DNA of 64,000 bases from Emiliania huxleyi CCMP1516 (GCF_000372725.1 NW_005201286.1:181012-245011), one strand, 5' to 3'. Counted from the first letter of the stretch, positions 39,401 through 48,047 are shown. Numbers and translations are program-made. Notes: generated by a model from the sequence alone, not told the origin.

Positions 39401-40796
39401 CCGCCTCGGCCTCAGCCAAGATCTTGACGCACTCGGCGTGGCCCTCCTCCTTGGCCAGCTGCAGCGCCGTCATGCCGCTCGCACTGCGCGCCGCAGCATC
39501 TGCGCCCGCCCGCAGCAAGCGCCGCACGACGGCGGGGTGGTTGAAGAGGGCGGCAAACATCAGCGCGGTGCAGCCGTTGCTGTCCTGCAGGTCGATCTCC
39601 GCGCCGTACCGCAGCAACATCTCGATCACCCGCTCGTGGCCGTGGCTGGCGGCGTACATCAGTGCGGTGCCGCCGTCGCTGCTCTGCTGGTTGATCTCCG
39701 CGCCGTGCCGCAGCAACATCTCGACCACCCGCTCGTGGCCGTTGCCGGCGGCGCCCATCAGCTCGGTGAAGCCGTCGCTCCTCTGCAGGCCGATCTCCGC
39801 GCCGTACCGCAGCAGCAAGTCGACCACCCGCTCGTGGCCGTGGTAGGCGGCGCCCATCAGCAGCGTGAGGCCACTCACCTCGCCTCTCTCGTACGTCGCG
39901 TCGGCCCGCCCACCGCCGTCAAGCCACTCCAGCACCGCCTGCTCGTCGCCTCGCCCAACCGCTGCCACGACCTCGTCGGAGATTGCCACGACAAGAGAAG
40001 CGCCGCCTGCGCCTGCGCCGCCGGCTGCCGCCGCCGTGGGCCGCCCCGCCACCACCTCCTGGACGTGCTTCTTGAAGGCCTCGACGCACTCGGTGTTGCC
40101 CTTCTCCTTGGCCCACTGCAGCGCCGTCCTGCCGCTCACACTGCGCGCCGCATCTGCGCCCGCCCGCAGCAAGCGCCGCACGGCGGCGGGGCGGTTCGAT
40201 AGAGCGGCGTTCATCAGCGCGGTGATGCCGTCGCTGTCCCGCATGTTGACATCCGCGCCGTGCTGGATCAGCAAGTCGACCACCTGCTCGTTACCTTGGT
40301 TGGCGGCGTATATCAGTGCGGTGCCGCCGTCGCTGCTCTGCTGGTTGATCTCCGCGCCGTGCCGCAGCAACATCTCGACCACCCGCTCGTGGCCGTTGGC
40401 GGCGGCGCCCATCAGCAGCGTGAGGCCACTCGCCTCGCCTATGTCGTACGTAACGTCGACCCGCCCGCCTCCGTCAAGCCACGCCAGCACCGCCTCCTCC
40501 TCGCCTTGATGAGCCGCTAGCATCGCTCGCTCAGCAGCTCTCACGACCGCATCGGGGGCTGCCACGACACCGCTCGACGCCCGCTCCGCCGCTGCCGTCG
40601 GCGACAGATTACCCGGCCGCACCCGCACGCTCTCGCCGCCGCCCTCGAGCGCCACCGCGTACCGCCCGCCCTCGAAGCTCCGCGCCACGCCCCGCTGCCC
40701 GTTCAGCTCGGGGCGGGAGGAGAGCCCGCCGAGCACGACTCGCTGGCCAAGCAGCGGCGCGGGTTCGCTCGACTCGCGTGCACTTGCCATCGCCAC
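36498..40796 (-). CDS. Ankyrin-repeat protein kinase with C-terminal RING finger
   Basis: 1432 residues, one open frame. Order: SH3-like module (LLGQRVVLGGLSSRPELNG, about 14-70); ankyrin block (about 90-265); second ankyrin block (about 280-470); a second copy of the SH3-like module (about 495-550); a third ankyrin block (about 555-740); an Ala/Glu coiled coil (about 745-1010); protein kinase (about 1018-1310); RING (CDLCWSAPRSVRFACGH to CPACRQP, about 1335-1380); Gly/Arg-rich tail. Kinase motifs: GEGGFGRVY, the Lys in FAVKTAL, HRDVSAGNILLDE, and DVG replacing DFG; most similar in style to the plant receptor-like/IRAK group. The DVG change may lower activity, but the HRD Asp and Asn are kept. 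Ser/Thr signalling combined with ubiquitin ligation is the likely role. Met3 is an alternative start. Confidence 0.85.
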   Translation of the reverse strand: MAMASARESSEPAPLLGQRVVLGGLSSRPELNGQRGVARSFEGGRYAVALEGGGESVRVRPGNLSPTAAAERASSGVVAAPDAVVRAAERAMLAAHQGEEEAVLAWLDGGGRVDVTYDIGEASGLTLLMGAAANGHERVVEMLLRHGAEINQQSSDGGTALIYAANQGNEQVVDLLIQHGADVNMRDSDGITALMNAALSNRPAAVRRLLRAGADAARSVSGRTALQWAKEKGNTECVEAFKKHVQEVVAGRPTAAAAGGAGAGGASLVVAISDEVVAAVGRGDEQAVLEWLDGGGRADATYERGEVSGLTLLMGAAYHGHERVVDLLLRYGAEIGLQRSDGFTELMGAAGNGHERVVEMLLRHGAEINQQSSDGGTALMYAASHGHERVIEMLLRYGAEIDLQDSNGCTALMFAALFNHPAVVRRLLRAGADAAARSASGMTALQLAKEEGHAECVKILAEAEAVAEGRAGAGGASSGAAAAAVDAPLLRQRVVLGGLSARPELNGQRGVARSFEGGRYAVALEGGGESVRVRPGNLSPAVSRGGVAAPDEVIVAAERGEEEAVLAWLEGGGRANATYKRGKVSGITLLMGAAVYGHEQVVELLLRYGAEINVQNSNGYTALMGAAQEGHERVVELLLQHGAEINLQNSKGNTALMYAAQEGREQVVNLLIRHGAEINLQNSKGVTALIAAALLNRPAVVRRLLRAGADTAARSASGETALQWAKEEGHAECVRAFEEHSSTAAEARGERAVAESAEQAAAAARDAAAAAEAAEARDAAEAALREAVEACERGDADLEALRAAINANTTQAADGSEALRAAWRLRDELAERKVREARALKRQRQKEEKAAAAAARAAERAAEQAEEARAAEEARVAEEADRLVAEDAAARAAEEAEAASRAREEAEARAREEAAREGEEARQRAEAEAEAVEVAAEAAAMEAAVAAVAAAEAQEAAAAEAAAEAAAAAEAAEAAAPASVAALAAAAAPPAAVPLDELIMATDRFAEARKVGEGGFGRVYRADALPSLPRVACGFAVKTALVGVGAQGLAELQSEVRTLSAACHPSLLPLLGACLAPARACLVYPLCRGGSLEDRLYRTPAALQRLGMLGFETAPPPLSSAARLRVLRDAARALHYLHSCSPMILHRDVSAGNILLDERGNGYLADVGLARAAEATAGGNGQVSHLSTQRIFGKPGYMDPIILNDGQASQLTDGFALGITLLVSLTGRGALGLLNACDEALEEPDTAEAIAAADAGWSAAQAEEVARLVVRLAYERKRKRMPLAEALPRLEALVEAAGEEVAASPSQSLAGVVTAEADGEARLCDLCWSAPRSVRFACGHALYCETCAPRVLERDTNCPACRQPALPIANCGAHVAAQATFVYQPPTRPAPPTQPAGGMAVVGGRGGRRRGGRGGRGGRGRPRGEGRGTGGS

Positions 40797-40962
40797 GCGG
40801 AGCCGGTTCTGCGCGGGAGCTGTTGGCGGAAAAAAATTTTTTTTCGGGCGGCGCGGGAGCTGATCCGCACGGTGGAGGAGGCGGGGAAGGTGCTGGAATG
40901 GGACTGGGGGAGTGAGCGGCTCGCGGTTGCCGAGTCGTGCCTGCCGCAGTCCCTTTGATGGG

Positions 40963-42114
40963 AGGCCGAGGGCCCAACTTCAGAATCGTGCTTTTTTGGG
41001 TTAGGGACGAGCGCGAAGGACCGATTGCGGTGAAGGACCGCAGGTTAGGGACCGATCGCCGCCGCTCACGCCAGCGGACGGTCTTCGTCAGTGATGTTAG
41101 CTACGCCACCGTCTACCTCGTGCGCAATGCGCTCGCCGGCATCGAGCGAGCAACGTGTTCGACCGAGCGGCTTGCTGTGCGGACGGCTTCTTGTGGCTCT
41201 CGTCGAGAGCGTTTTGCGGCCCGGCGGGTGGGAGAGCATGTGTCGTCTGATGTGTCACTGTGTACGTCATATCAGTCTTGATAACAAGTACGGTCGATCC
41301 GTCAAAGCGATACACTCGTCACGATCACGTTGGACGGCTTGCACAGAGCTCTGTGCCGGCACGCATCAGGAAGACCGCCGTACGGCAAGAAGAGCTCGAT
41401 GGGGAGCGAGAACCGTCAGAGGTGCTCACGGAGGTTTCGGAAGTCCGCCATGGTGCGGTCAGTTCCCCCCAGGTTTGACTGCGTAGGTCGCGGAACTCGT
41501 TGAGTACTCGCAGCCTTTCTGCGCCTCCGTCTGGGCATCGGCTGCTCGGCAAGAGCAGTCTTTCCGGAAGATATCGACGGTTTTCGAGAGCCACCCGCTT
41601 GGGAGCGATTGAGCGCGTCACGGAGGACTTCAGGTTACCCTTGAAGCTCCTCTGACGGTTCTCGCTCCCCATCGAGCTCTTCTTGCCGTACGGCTCGGTT
41701 CCTGTTGCTGGCACAGAGCTCCCGTGCCAGCCGTCCAACGTGATAGGAACGAGTGTATCGCTTCGACGGATCGACCGTGCTTATTATCAAGACCGATGTG
41801 ACGTACACAGTGACACATCAGACGACACATATTCTCCCACCCGCCGGGTCGCAAAACGCTCTCGACGAGAGCCACAAGAAGCCGTCCGCACAGCAAGCCG
41901 CTCCTCGGACAGGCGAGCTCGCTCGATGTCGGCGAGCGCATTGCGCACGCTTTGAACGGTGGCGAAGCCAAAAACACCGATGGTGGCCGTCCGCCGGCGT
42001 ATGCGGCGGCGATCGGTCCCTAACCATTCGCCCGCGGTCCCTAACCCAAAAGTGGTCCGCTGCGCTTTGGTCCCTAACCAAAAAAGCACGATTCTGAAGT
42101 TGGGCCCTCAGGCC
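40963..42114. mobile_element. Long-TIR transposon, copy 1, with 5-bp target duplication AGGCC
   Basis: Element 40968-42109 (1142 bp) inserted in repeat A1. Terminal inverted repeats of about 460 bp start GAGGGCCCAACTTCAGAATC on each strand. The target duplication is AGGCC (40963-40967, 42110-42114), and the intact repeat A2 at 44796 shows the unoccupied site with a single AGGCC. The central 200 bp is unique and noncoding, so the element is non-autonomous. GGTTAGGGAC subrepeats lie near both ends. The ends do not match those of hAT, CACTA, Mutator or PIF as I know them. Confidence 0.85.
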
Positions 42115-42369
42115 CCAGGGTGGGGGCCACCTCGAACCCCCGGCCAGGGATTCGAGCGGAGGGTGCCCCGGATTCATCTATCCGTTGGGCCCCGGCACCT
42201 ATTTTAGAACTGATCACTTTGCGCAGCAACCGTCGGCCGCCGCTTTTTAGCTGGACGGCGGTACGCTGCGCCGTCGCTCTGTCGACTGTCGTGCACGCTC
42301 TCGTGCCTCGTTGTTGTGACACGGGAGTAGAGTCGAGAGGTAGCCCTCGACGAGACGACCGGCGCTGCG

Positions 42370-43470
42370 ATGCCAGACCTCACTGCCGCCGAGCTCAGCA
42401 TTCCGGCCGAGCAGCACCCCGATCCCCGCTCAACAGTGGTAGGCTCTACCCTGCGCTTCATTCCGTGGTCTGTGGTGGGCAATCCGGCCTTCCTCAATCT
42501 GCCCCCTCCTCCTCCGGGGATGCAACCGTCATGGGTCCAGATTCCGCAGTGGGTCGCCATCAGTGCGCTGCTCCCCTTCAGTGAGCCCGAGCCCGCTGTG
42601 GCCACCCACTTTGACAGGCTCAGCGTCTTGCGGCTGGCCGTATTGGCCGCGGCTTGGCGCCGCATCCTCGGTGCCTTGTCCGACCTCGGCGTCTTCAGCA
42701 CGGTGCACGTGGATGAGGATGCGTTCCGTACGGTGTGCATCCAGGCTCTGCACTCCCGCCAAATCCCGGTGCCCGAGCTCTATCTGCAGTGGGGCGATTT
42801 GGGGTACTCTGAGGCGATCGTACCCTTGGGACCAGCGCCATCTGCAGAAGCAAAGGCCGTCGACTTCTTGCAGTACGCGACAGTCGGGGCTCTTTGCGAC
42901 CCTACGGCCGACGTCCCGTTCGCAGCCCTGTCTGACATGACCCGCTGCTTGGGGCCCGTCTTCACGGCGGCAGCGCGCGTCGATCCCATGGGGAGCGCCG
43001 TCGTGGGGGCTGCATCGCTCGCCGCCGCCGCTGGTCACATCACTCCGCGAGCGAGCGATGGGCATCCCGCCCTGCTTGCTCGGCATGTGCTCAGCATGCT
43101 GAAGACTACCCGCTCGAGTTTCCCGGCCTACCTGAGGACCAACTCTTTTCAGAACTACTCTGCGGAGGTTGAGACTCGCGCCGAGTATGTGGGCGGGACC
43201 ACCGTGGCGCGCGACCGAGTGGCCGAGCAGCGTTGCTCGCGCGCTATTGCAGCCAAGGCGCCGACGCTCGACTCCCTGCTCCGTGCGCTGCCTCGGCCAA
43301 CGCCCCCGTCGGTCGTTTATGAAGCCTACCGGCAGCTCGTCTCGCTCTACTTTCCGACGGATCGGCGCCCTATGGACCTGCTCCTGACTGATCTGGATGC
43401 TCAGCTTCACGCGCGGCTACCCACGTTCTCGACGCGGCGGGGATCGTCGTCATCGACCCTTCGCAAGTGA
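42370..43470 (+). CDS. Gag-like ORF of the split-repeat element (tentative)
   Basis: 366 residues, starting 50 bp after repeat A1, where the first ORF of DIRS/Ngaro elements sits. Start MPDLTAAELSIPAEQHPDP; a Pro-rich segment (LPPPPPGMQPSW); then helical sequence (RLSVLRLAVLAAAWRRILGAL; VVYEAYRQLVSLYFPTDRR). No CCHC knuckle and no enzyme motif. Near the end a frame switch at about 43437 would extend it by GIVVIDPSQVTLAPPDAQ, so the annotated C-terminus may be affected by a frameshift. Gag-like is inferred from position only; a structural DNA- or RNA-binding role would follow if correct. Confidence 0.45.
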   Translation: MPDLTAAELSIPAEQHPDPRSTVVGSTLRFIPWSVVGNPAFLNLPPPPPGMQPSWVQIPQWVAISALLPFSEPEPAVATHFDRLSVLRLAVLAAAWRRILGALSDLGVFSTVHVDEDAFRTVCIQALHSRQIPVPELYLQWGDLGYSEAIVPLGPAPSAEAKAVDFLQYATVGALCDPTADVPFAALSDMTRCLGPVFTAAARVDPMGSAVVGAASLAAAAGHITPRASDGHPALLARHVLSMLKTTRSSFPAYLRTNSFQNYSAEVETRAEYVGGTTVARDRVAEQRCSRAIAAKAPTLDSLLRALPRPTPPSVVYEAYRQLVSLYFPTDRRPMDLLLTDLDAQLHARLPTFSTRRGSSSSTLRK

Positions 43471-43764
43471 CGTTGGCGCCGCCCGACGCGCAGCGAGCCG
43501 GCGCGGCGGCGCCGTCGACGCCGACGGACTAGTACAGCGCTTGCCCAGCCCTTGCCCGCACGAAATTCAACCTAACTAAACTCAGCCACTTGCTGCTAAC
43601 CTACATCGCCTGTTCTCAACAGACGCTCGGGCGCGCCACCACGGCCGGCTCCGCGCCAAACCCGGGCAACCTGTACGGCATCCAGCTCGGGCACGCCATC
43701 GCGGCCTGGCTCCGCGCCAAACCCGGGCAACCTGTACGGCATCCACCTCGAGCGCCTCGCCGGC

Positions 43765-44652
43765 CTCTCCCCCCGCAGACCGTCCTCAGTGGGGAGCGGC
43801 GAGGGCCCCGCCGGAGCCCGTGGCGGGAGGACCTCGTCGTCGCACCGGCGGCCGCTCGGCCTGAGCTGTGACCCTTGGGACCAGCCCCCGAGTGGATCAA
43901 TGGACACCTCCATGCGGTGGTCGCCGTCCTTGTCAGCCGTCCTGAGCGGAGGCAAGGTTTGTTCGATCCAGGACCTCTTCCCCCGCAGACCGCCCTCAGT
44001 GGGGAGAGGTGGGGCCCTTCCTCCCGCAGATCGCCCTCAGCGAGGAGGGGCGATCCCATCAGGAGGTCGTTCCGTGCGACTCGGCTCCCCCCCCGCAGAC
44101 CGCCCTCAGTGGGGAGCCCTCCTTTTCCTGGGCGCACATGGTGGTGGCGGCGACGATACTCCAAACCGGCGAAGGCATGGGCAGCTCAAGGAGGCGACCG
44201 CTGGCCCTCTCCTGTCGGACTGATGGCCCGAAACAACTACCAAGACTTTGTCGAGCTCAACGTCTCTACCTGTGGCGCGACCGACGCAACTGCGGAGGTG
44301 TTAACTGCTGTCGGCAACAGCCAGCCGGAGGGCAACCTCGTTAGGAGGCTAGAGATCTCCCTCATCCGGAGGGAGGATCGCCCTGCCACAGCTACGCGAG
44401 CGACGCCAGCTTGCGAGACGTTCAATTCGAGCATTCGGGCCGCGCGACCTATGGAGACGCAGCCAGAGGCAAGCGTGGGCGCTGCCCAAGCGGATCGCCG
44501 GCAACTAGTGCCGCCCGCGCCTGGCGCGACCGCCTTCAAGCGCGGGCGGCCCGTGACTTTGCTCCATCAAACGGGACAAGGCAAAAACACAGTTGCACAG
44601 ATACATGCCGGCGGCGCGACTCCCCCCCGCAGATCGCCCTCAGTGGGGGAGA
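43765..44652. repeat. Five dispersed copies of a 30-bp hairpin unit
   Basis: The unit has CTCCCC at one end, GGGGAG at the other, and a loop reading CCGCAGACCGCCCTCAGT. Copies start near 43767, 43978, 44022, 44088 and 44625, all inside the interior of the split-repeat element. The last has GATCG in place of GACCG. A separate 60-bp duplication (CGCCAAACCCGGGCAACCTG) lies at about 43650-43745. Confidence 0.75.
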
Positions 44653-44679
44653 CCGCGACACCGGTGACGGAGCGCAGTT

Positions 44680-45141
44680 GGGAGTGTCTTCGGCTCACGC
44701 CAGGGCGCTCGTTGCTCCTCCGTCTCTTTGTATCTTCCATACTGCATTTATCAGAAGACGTATGGTTCTTGCACTTGTGCAAGATTGGGCGTCTTCTGCC
44801 GCAGTCCCTTTGATGGGAGGCCCCAGGGTGGGGGCCACCTCGAACCCCCGGCCAGGGATTCGAGCGGAGGGTGCCCCGGATTCATCTATCCGTTGGGCCC
44901 CGGCACCTATTTTAGAACTGATCACTTTGCGCAGCAACCGTCGGCCGCCGCTTTTTAGCTGGACGGCGGTACGCTGCGCCGTCGCTCTGTCGTGCACGCT
45001 CTCGTGCCTCGTTGTTGTGACCCACCCTGTCCCACCCGTGTGTGATCAGTGTCTACGGAGGGAGTGTCTTCGGCTCACGCCAGGGCGCTCGTTGCTCCTC
45101 CGTCTCTTTGTATCTTCCATACTGCATTTATCAGAAGACGT
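44680..45141. repeat. B1-A2-B2 terminal block of the split-repeat element
   Basis: B1 (44680-44761), A2 (44796-45021) and B2 (45060-45141). The B1/A2 junction carries nested inverted repeats: CAGAAGACG (44752-44760) with CGTCTTCTG (44790-44798), and inside them TTGCAC-TT-GTGCAA (44769-44782). That is the form expected of a tyrosine-recombinase core site. GPX starts 230 bp beyond B2. Confidence 0.7.
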
Positions 45142-45370
45142 GCCTGCCATCCCGTGTCGCGGAAGGGAGCCGGCTCGGGTTCGGGTTCTGAGGCTGCCCA
45201 TGCTCGGTGGATCTCTCTTGTTCTCCCCGACATGCCAGTTCAGAGTGTCCCTTGTAATGCGGCAGATTTGTTTTCTCGAATTCTCTCGGCGCGCAGCCAA
45301 CCACGACTCAGTCGGCAGGTCGGCAGGTCAGCGCTTCCGAAACCGTTCCAGCAGGAGGCTGCGCTTCGCA

Positions 45371-45979
45371 ATGAGCCGCCTCATCCGCTCCTTCACCGAC
45401 TTGCGCGCCCGCAATAACGCCGGCGAGGACGTCGACTTTGGCGCCTTTGCAGACAAGGTAGTCCTCGTCGTCAATGTAGCGAGGCACTGAGACACGAGGG
45501 AGGTGCCGGGCCTCGTCGGGCTGGGAAGCAAGTACTTTGAGAAGGGCCTGCGCGTGCTCTTCTTTCCGTGCAACCAGGCACAGTCCAGTTCCAGTCTACC
45601 CACCACCACTGTTGCGACGCCTCGCCCTCCCCGGGCCCATCCCACCCACCGCGGTCTACCCACCGCCGCCTCGCCCTGCCCGCCCCAGTTTGCCTCCGAG
45701 GAGCCCGGCACCGCGGCCGACATCAAGGCCTTCTACGTCGACGCCCACAAGTTGCCGGCGGCGTCGCTCATGGAGAGAGTCGATGTGAACGGCGCGAACA
45801 CGCACGAGGTCTACAAGTTCCTGAAGGGCACACCCGAACTTGGTGAGAAAATCGAGTGGAACTTCACCAAGTTCGTCGTCGGGCGTGACGGACAGGTTCT
45901 GGGACGGTATCCCCAGCGGACGAAGCCAAAGGACTTTGACAAGATGTTTGCCGAGATGTTTGCGCAGGCGGAGAGCTGA
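45371..45979 (+). CDS. GPX: Glutathione peroxidase, selenocysteine-containing
   Basis: Reduces hydrogen peroxide and lipid hydroperoxides using glutathione or thioredoxin. The frame from ATG 45371 reads FTDLRARNNAGEDVDFG, then VVLVVNVARH, then TGA (45488-45490), then DTREVPGLVGLGSKYFEKG in the same frame. The family has Cys or Sec exactly here (NVAS-x-C/U), so the TGA is residue 40 and encodes selenocysteine. Next come FPCNQ, a 111-bp GC-AG intron (45578-45688), then FASEEPGT, EWNFTKFVV (catalytic Trp and Asn) and FAEMFAQAES with a terminating TGA. Spliced length is 165 residues, typical of the family. One oddity: the usual catalytic Gln in NQFGxQEPG is Glu (FASEEPG). A SECIS element follows at 46017-46098. 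Standard gene callers will split this gene at the Sec codon. Confidence 0.9.
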
Positions 45980-46016
45980 TGTGTCCGAACTGTCTCTGAG
46001 CGCGGCGGGCAGTGGT

Positions 46017-46098
46017 CACACACAGGTGACGCATGACGGGCTCGCGGAACAGGCCCATCTTGGAGCCACCGCGAGCGCTGAAGACCTGCACCTGTGTG
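46017..46098 (+). promoter_or_regulatory. SECIS element in GPX 3' UTR
   Basis: Directs UGA recoding to selenocysteine. All parts are visible: lower stem CACACAGGTG (46019-46028) paired with CACCTGTGTG (46089-46098); SECIS core ATGA (46033-46036) opposite TGA (46079-46081); upper stem GCTCGCGG paired with CCGCGAGC; unpaired AA at 46048-46049 opening the apical loop; and a small GGC/GCC mini-stem in the loop, as in type II SECIS. The element starts about 40 nt after the terminating TGA. Confidence 0.9.
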
Positions 46099-46551
46099 GG
46101 AGCTATTGGTCGCCGGCTCTGTCCTGCTCTCTTTTGGTGAGAAATCGCGTGTGTGACACACGAGTGTGCGCGTGACGCGTGCTGGACGCGTGTCGTGTGT
46201 GTGTGTGCGTGGTGTGCGTCTCCCTGTGTGACTGTGTGCACGTGGAAGAGCGCCCACCAATAAATACACGAGCGAAACAGTGCTATGAAAAGGCACACCT
46301 ATGGGACGACATCAGTACACGGCCGTGGGCAGATGACTGCTTCGCGGCGCCGGCCACCGCGCTCGCACTGCGCGGCGGACCCCAGCTTCCGAGAGCGCGC
46401 CCCTCTCAACGCGCGCTCGCATGCGCGCGCCCCACCCGTGTCCATGTCGCAAAACGCACGCCCGCACACCCCATGCGCTAGCCTCGCCCTCCCACAGTTT
46501 CCCGCCTCTAGTACGCATCTCATGCCTCCGCATGCGAGCTCCTGCTGTCGG
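46099..46551. other. Convergent intergenic region
   Basis: Between GPX and the minus-strand TLC gene. Contains a GTGTGTG-rich stretch at 46195-46245. No gene recognised. Confidence 0.55.
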
Positions 46552-47571
46552 CTACCGCCGCTTCGCGGCTCTGCCCTGCTGCTGCTGCTGATGATGATTT
46601 TCGGAGGAGAGGAGCGCGTCGATCGGCGGCCTGCGGGTTGGAGACAGAAAGCTGGAGCCGAGAGACGCGGGGCGATGGGAGACGGGGTTCGCAGCGTCGG
46701 GCCAGCCCAGCGACAGGGTTCGGTGTCTGCCGGTGTGTCGCCCGCCGCGACCACAGTAGCCCCTGGGCGTAAAGGGGTACTGCGGTCTTTTAGGCGTGCC
46801 GCATCTAGGGAGTGCGTGCGTGCGGAGGAAGCGGAGCACGCCCGAGGCGAGAAGGTAGAACCAGAACGAGTTGAGGACGAACGGGATCGGCATCGTCGCC
46901 CACGCGACCACAAAGTCTGCCCTCGAGAAGGCAGCGTACGAGCAGTCCGCCATCTTGTAAAACAGGTACGGCGACGGCAGGATGCGGACCACGAAGAAGG
47001 AGACGGCCCACGCGACGCCGTTGACGAGGTAGAGGCGCGAGCGCTCGTGGCCGAGCTTCAGCAGGATGATGCGCACGTGCTGCCCGATGTTTGTCACCTC
47101 GGTGCAGACAAAGAAGAGGACGACGAGCAGCGCGCGGTGCCGCAGCGTCGCGTACGGGAAGAAGAGGATGGAGAGGAGGTGGTGGCCGAGCAGCAGCGGG
47201 TGGCGGACCTGCTTGTGCGCGAGGCAAAACACCGTGTCGTACGCCATGTACCCGCACGAGAGGCCGACGGCGCGCAGCGCGAGCGGCGTCGGCGCTGCCG
47301 CCAGCGCGGTCGCGTGGTCAGAGATGGGAAGCTCCCACAGCGCCTGCACCGCGAGGAACGGCGCCGTCAGCGCCGGAAAGAGCGAGACGACCGAATTCGT
47401 GAGGAAGACGAGGTCGTCGGCGGAGCGATTGGCAGCGACGACCGGCGCGATCAGGCCTCGCCACAGCACCAACAGCACACACGACGCGGCAAAGCTCCAA
47501 GAAAAGGACTGGAAGAGGATGGTCGCCTCGTCGCCGAGCGTCTCCTGGATGTAGGGCAGCGGCAGGAGCAT
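46552..47571 (-). CDS. TLC-domain multispan membrane protein (TRAM-LAG1-CLN8 family)
   Basis: 340 residues from MLLPLPYIQETLGDEATI. At least six hydrophobic segments, for example SFAASCVLLVLWRGLIAPVV, VSLFPALTAPFLAVQALW, HHLLSILFFPYATL and LYLVNGVAWAVSFFVV. The arrangement YDTVFCLAHKQ, then HPLLLGHHLLS, then EVTNIGQHVRIILL with a conserved His pair, fits the TLC fold of TMEM56/TLCD-type proteins, which act in membrane lipid composition, usually in ER or plasma membrane. The last 60 residues are low complexity and end QQQQQGRAAKRR; they may be read-through past a splice site. The frame is open upstream to 47724, but the chosen Met gives a normal N-terminus. Confidence 0.75.
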   Translation of the reverse strand: MLLPLPYIQETLGDEATILFQSFSWSFAASCVLLVLWRGLIAPVVAANRSADDLVFLTNSVVSLFPALTAPFLAVQALWELPISDHATALAAAPTPLALRAVGLSCGYMAYDTVFCLAHKQVRHPLLLGHHLLSILFFPYATLRHRALLVVLFFVCTEVTNIGQHVRIILLKLGHERSRLYLVNGVAWAVSFFVVRILPSPYLFYKMADCSYAAFSRADFVVAWATMPIPFVLNSFWFYLLASGVLRFLRTHALPRCGTPKRPQYPFTPRGYCGRGGRHTGRHRTLSLGWPDAANPVSHRPASLGSSFLSPTRRPPIDALLSSENHHQQQQQGRAAKRR

Positions 47572-47924
47572 GCCAACCCGGCACGCGCTCCTCCCGGGAC
47601 CGAGGGTTGAGCAAACCCTGGCCCCACAAAGCGCCGGCGAAACTACTCGGAAGCCGAGGAAGAAAACCCCGTTTCTGGTCGAGTTCAGGACCCCACGCGC
47701 TAGTGTGCGTGTTGGTGTCTGCAACCTCCTGGACCCCTAACAGCAAGGCGGCCGGCGGGGGGCGAAGAGGGAGGGGGGGTCTGGTCCTGTCGGCGGGAGG
47801 CTTGGTCTGCCAGCAGGCGAAGAGCACGTTGTCGGTACGCGAGAGGGGACAGTTTTTTTAGCAATACCAAACAACTCTAACACTCACACGTCATTTGGGG
47901 CCTGGAGCCCTCGTTTTGTGTAGT
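47572..47924. other. Upstream region of TLC gene, nothing else recognised
   Basis: 5' flank of the minus-strand TLC gene running into the repeat cluster. No independent gene seen. Confidence 0.5.
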
Positions 47925-48047
47925 TTATGGTGGTTTAAAGTTTGCGGGGGGGGACAGCTTTGGGCGGTCGACTTCAATTTTGGGGGGTTTACGACGGTTT
48001 TGGGGATCCTGCCGACGCGCTACAGTTGTAGTCCCACTGCACGCAAA

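Larger units (their letters stand above)
40941..45141 (+). mobile_element. DIRS-type (PAT/Ngaro-like) element with split direct repeats, internally deleted
   Basis: Layout A1-ORF-B1-A2-B2. A1 is 40941-40967 plus 42115-42320 (interrupted by a transposon). A2 is 44796-45021. B1 is 44680-44761 and B2 45060-45141. A1 and A2 are identical apart from one 7-bp indel; B1 and B2 are identical over 82 bp. This split-direct-repeat order is the hallmark of tyrosine-recombinase retrotransposons of the PAT and Ngaro groups. No reverse transcriptase, RNase H or recombinase is present between A1 and B1, so this is a non-autonomous derivative. The 10-bp string CGTGCCTGCC occurs at both outer ends (40936-40945 and 45139-45148). 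Confidence 0.7.

Noticed and set aside
40968-42109. Solo LTR or Mutator-like element
   Set aside because: The ends are inverted, not direct, repeats, and the target duplication is 5 bp in both copies rather than the 9-10 bp of Mutator.
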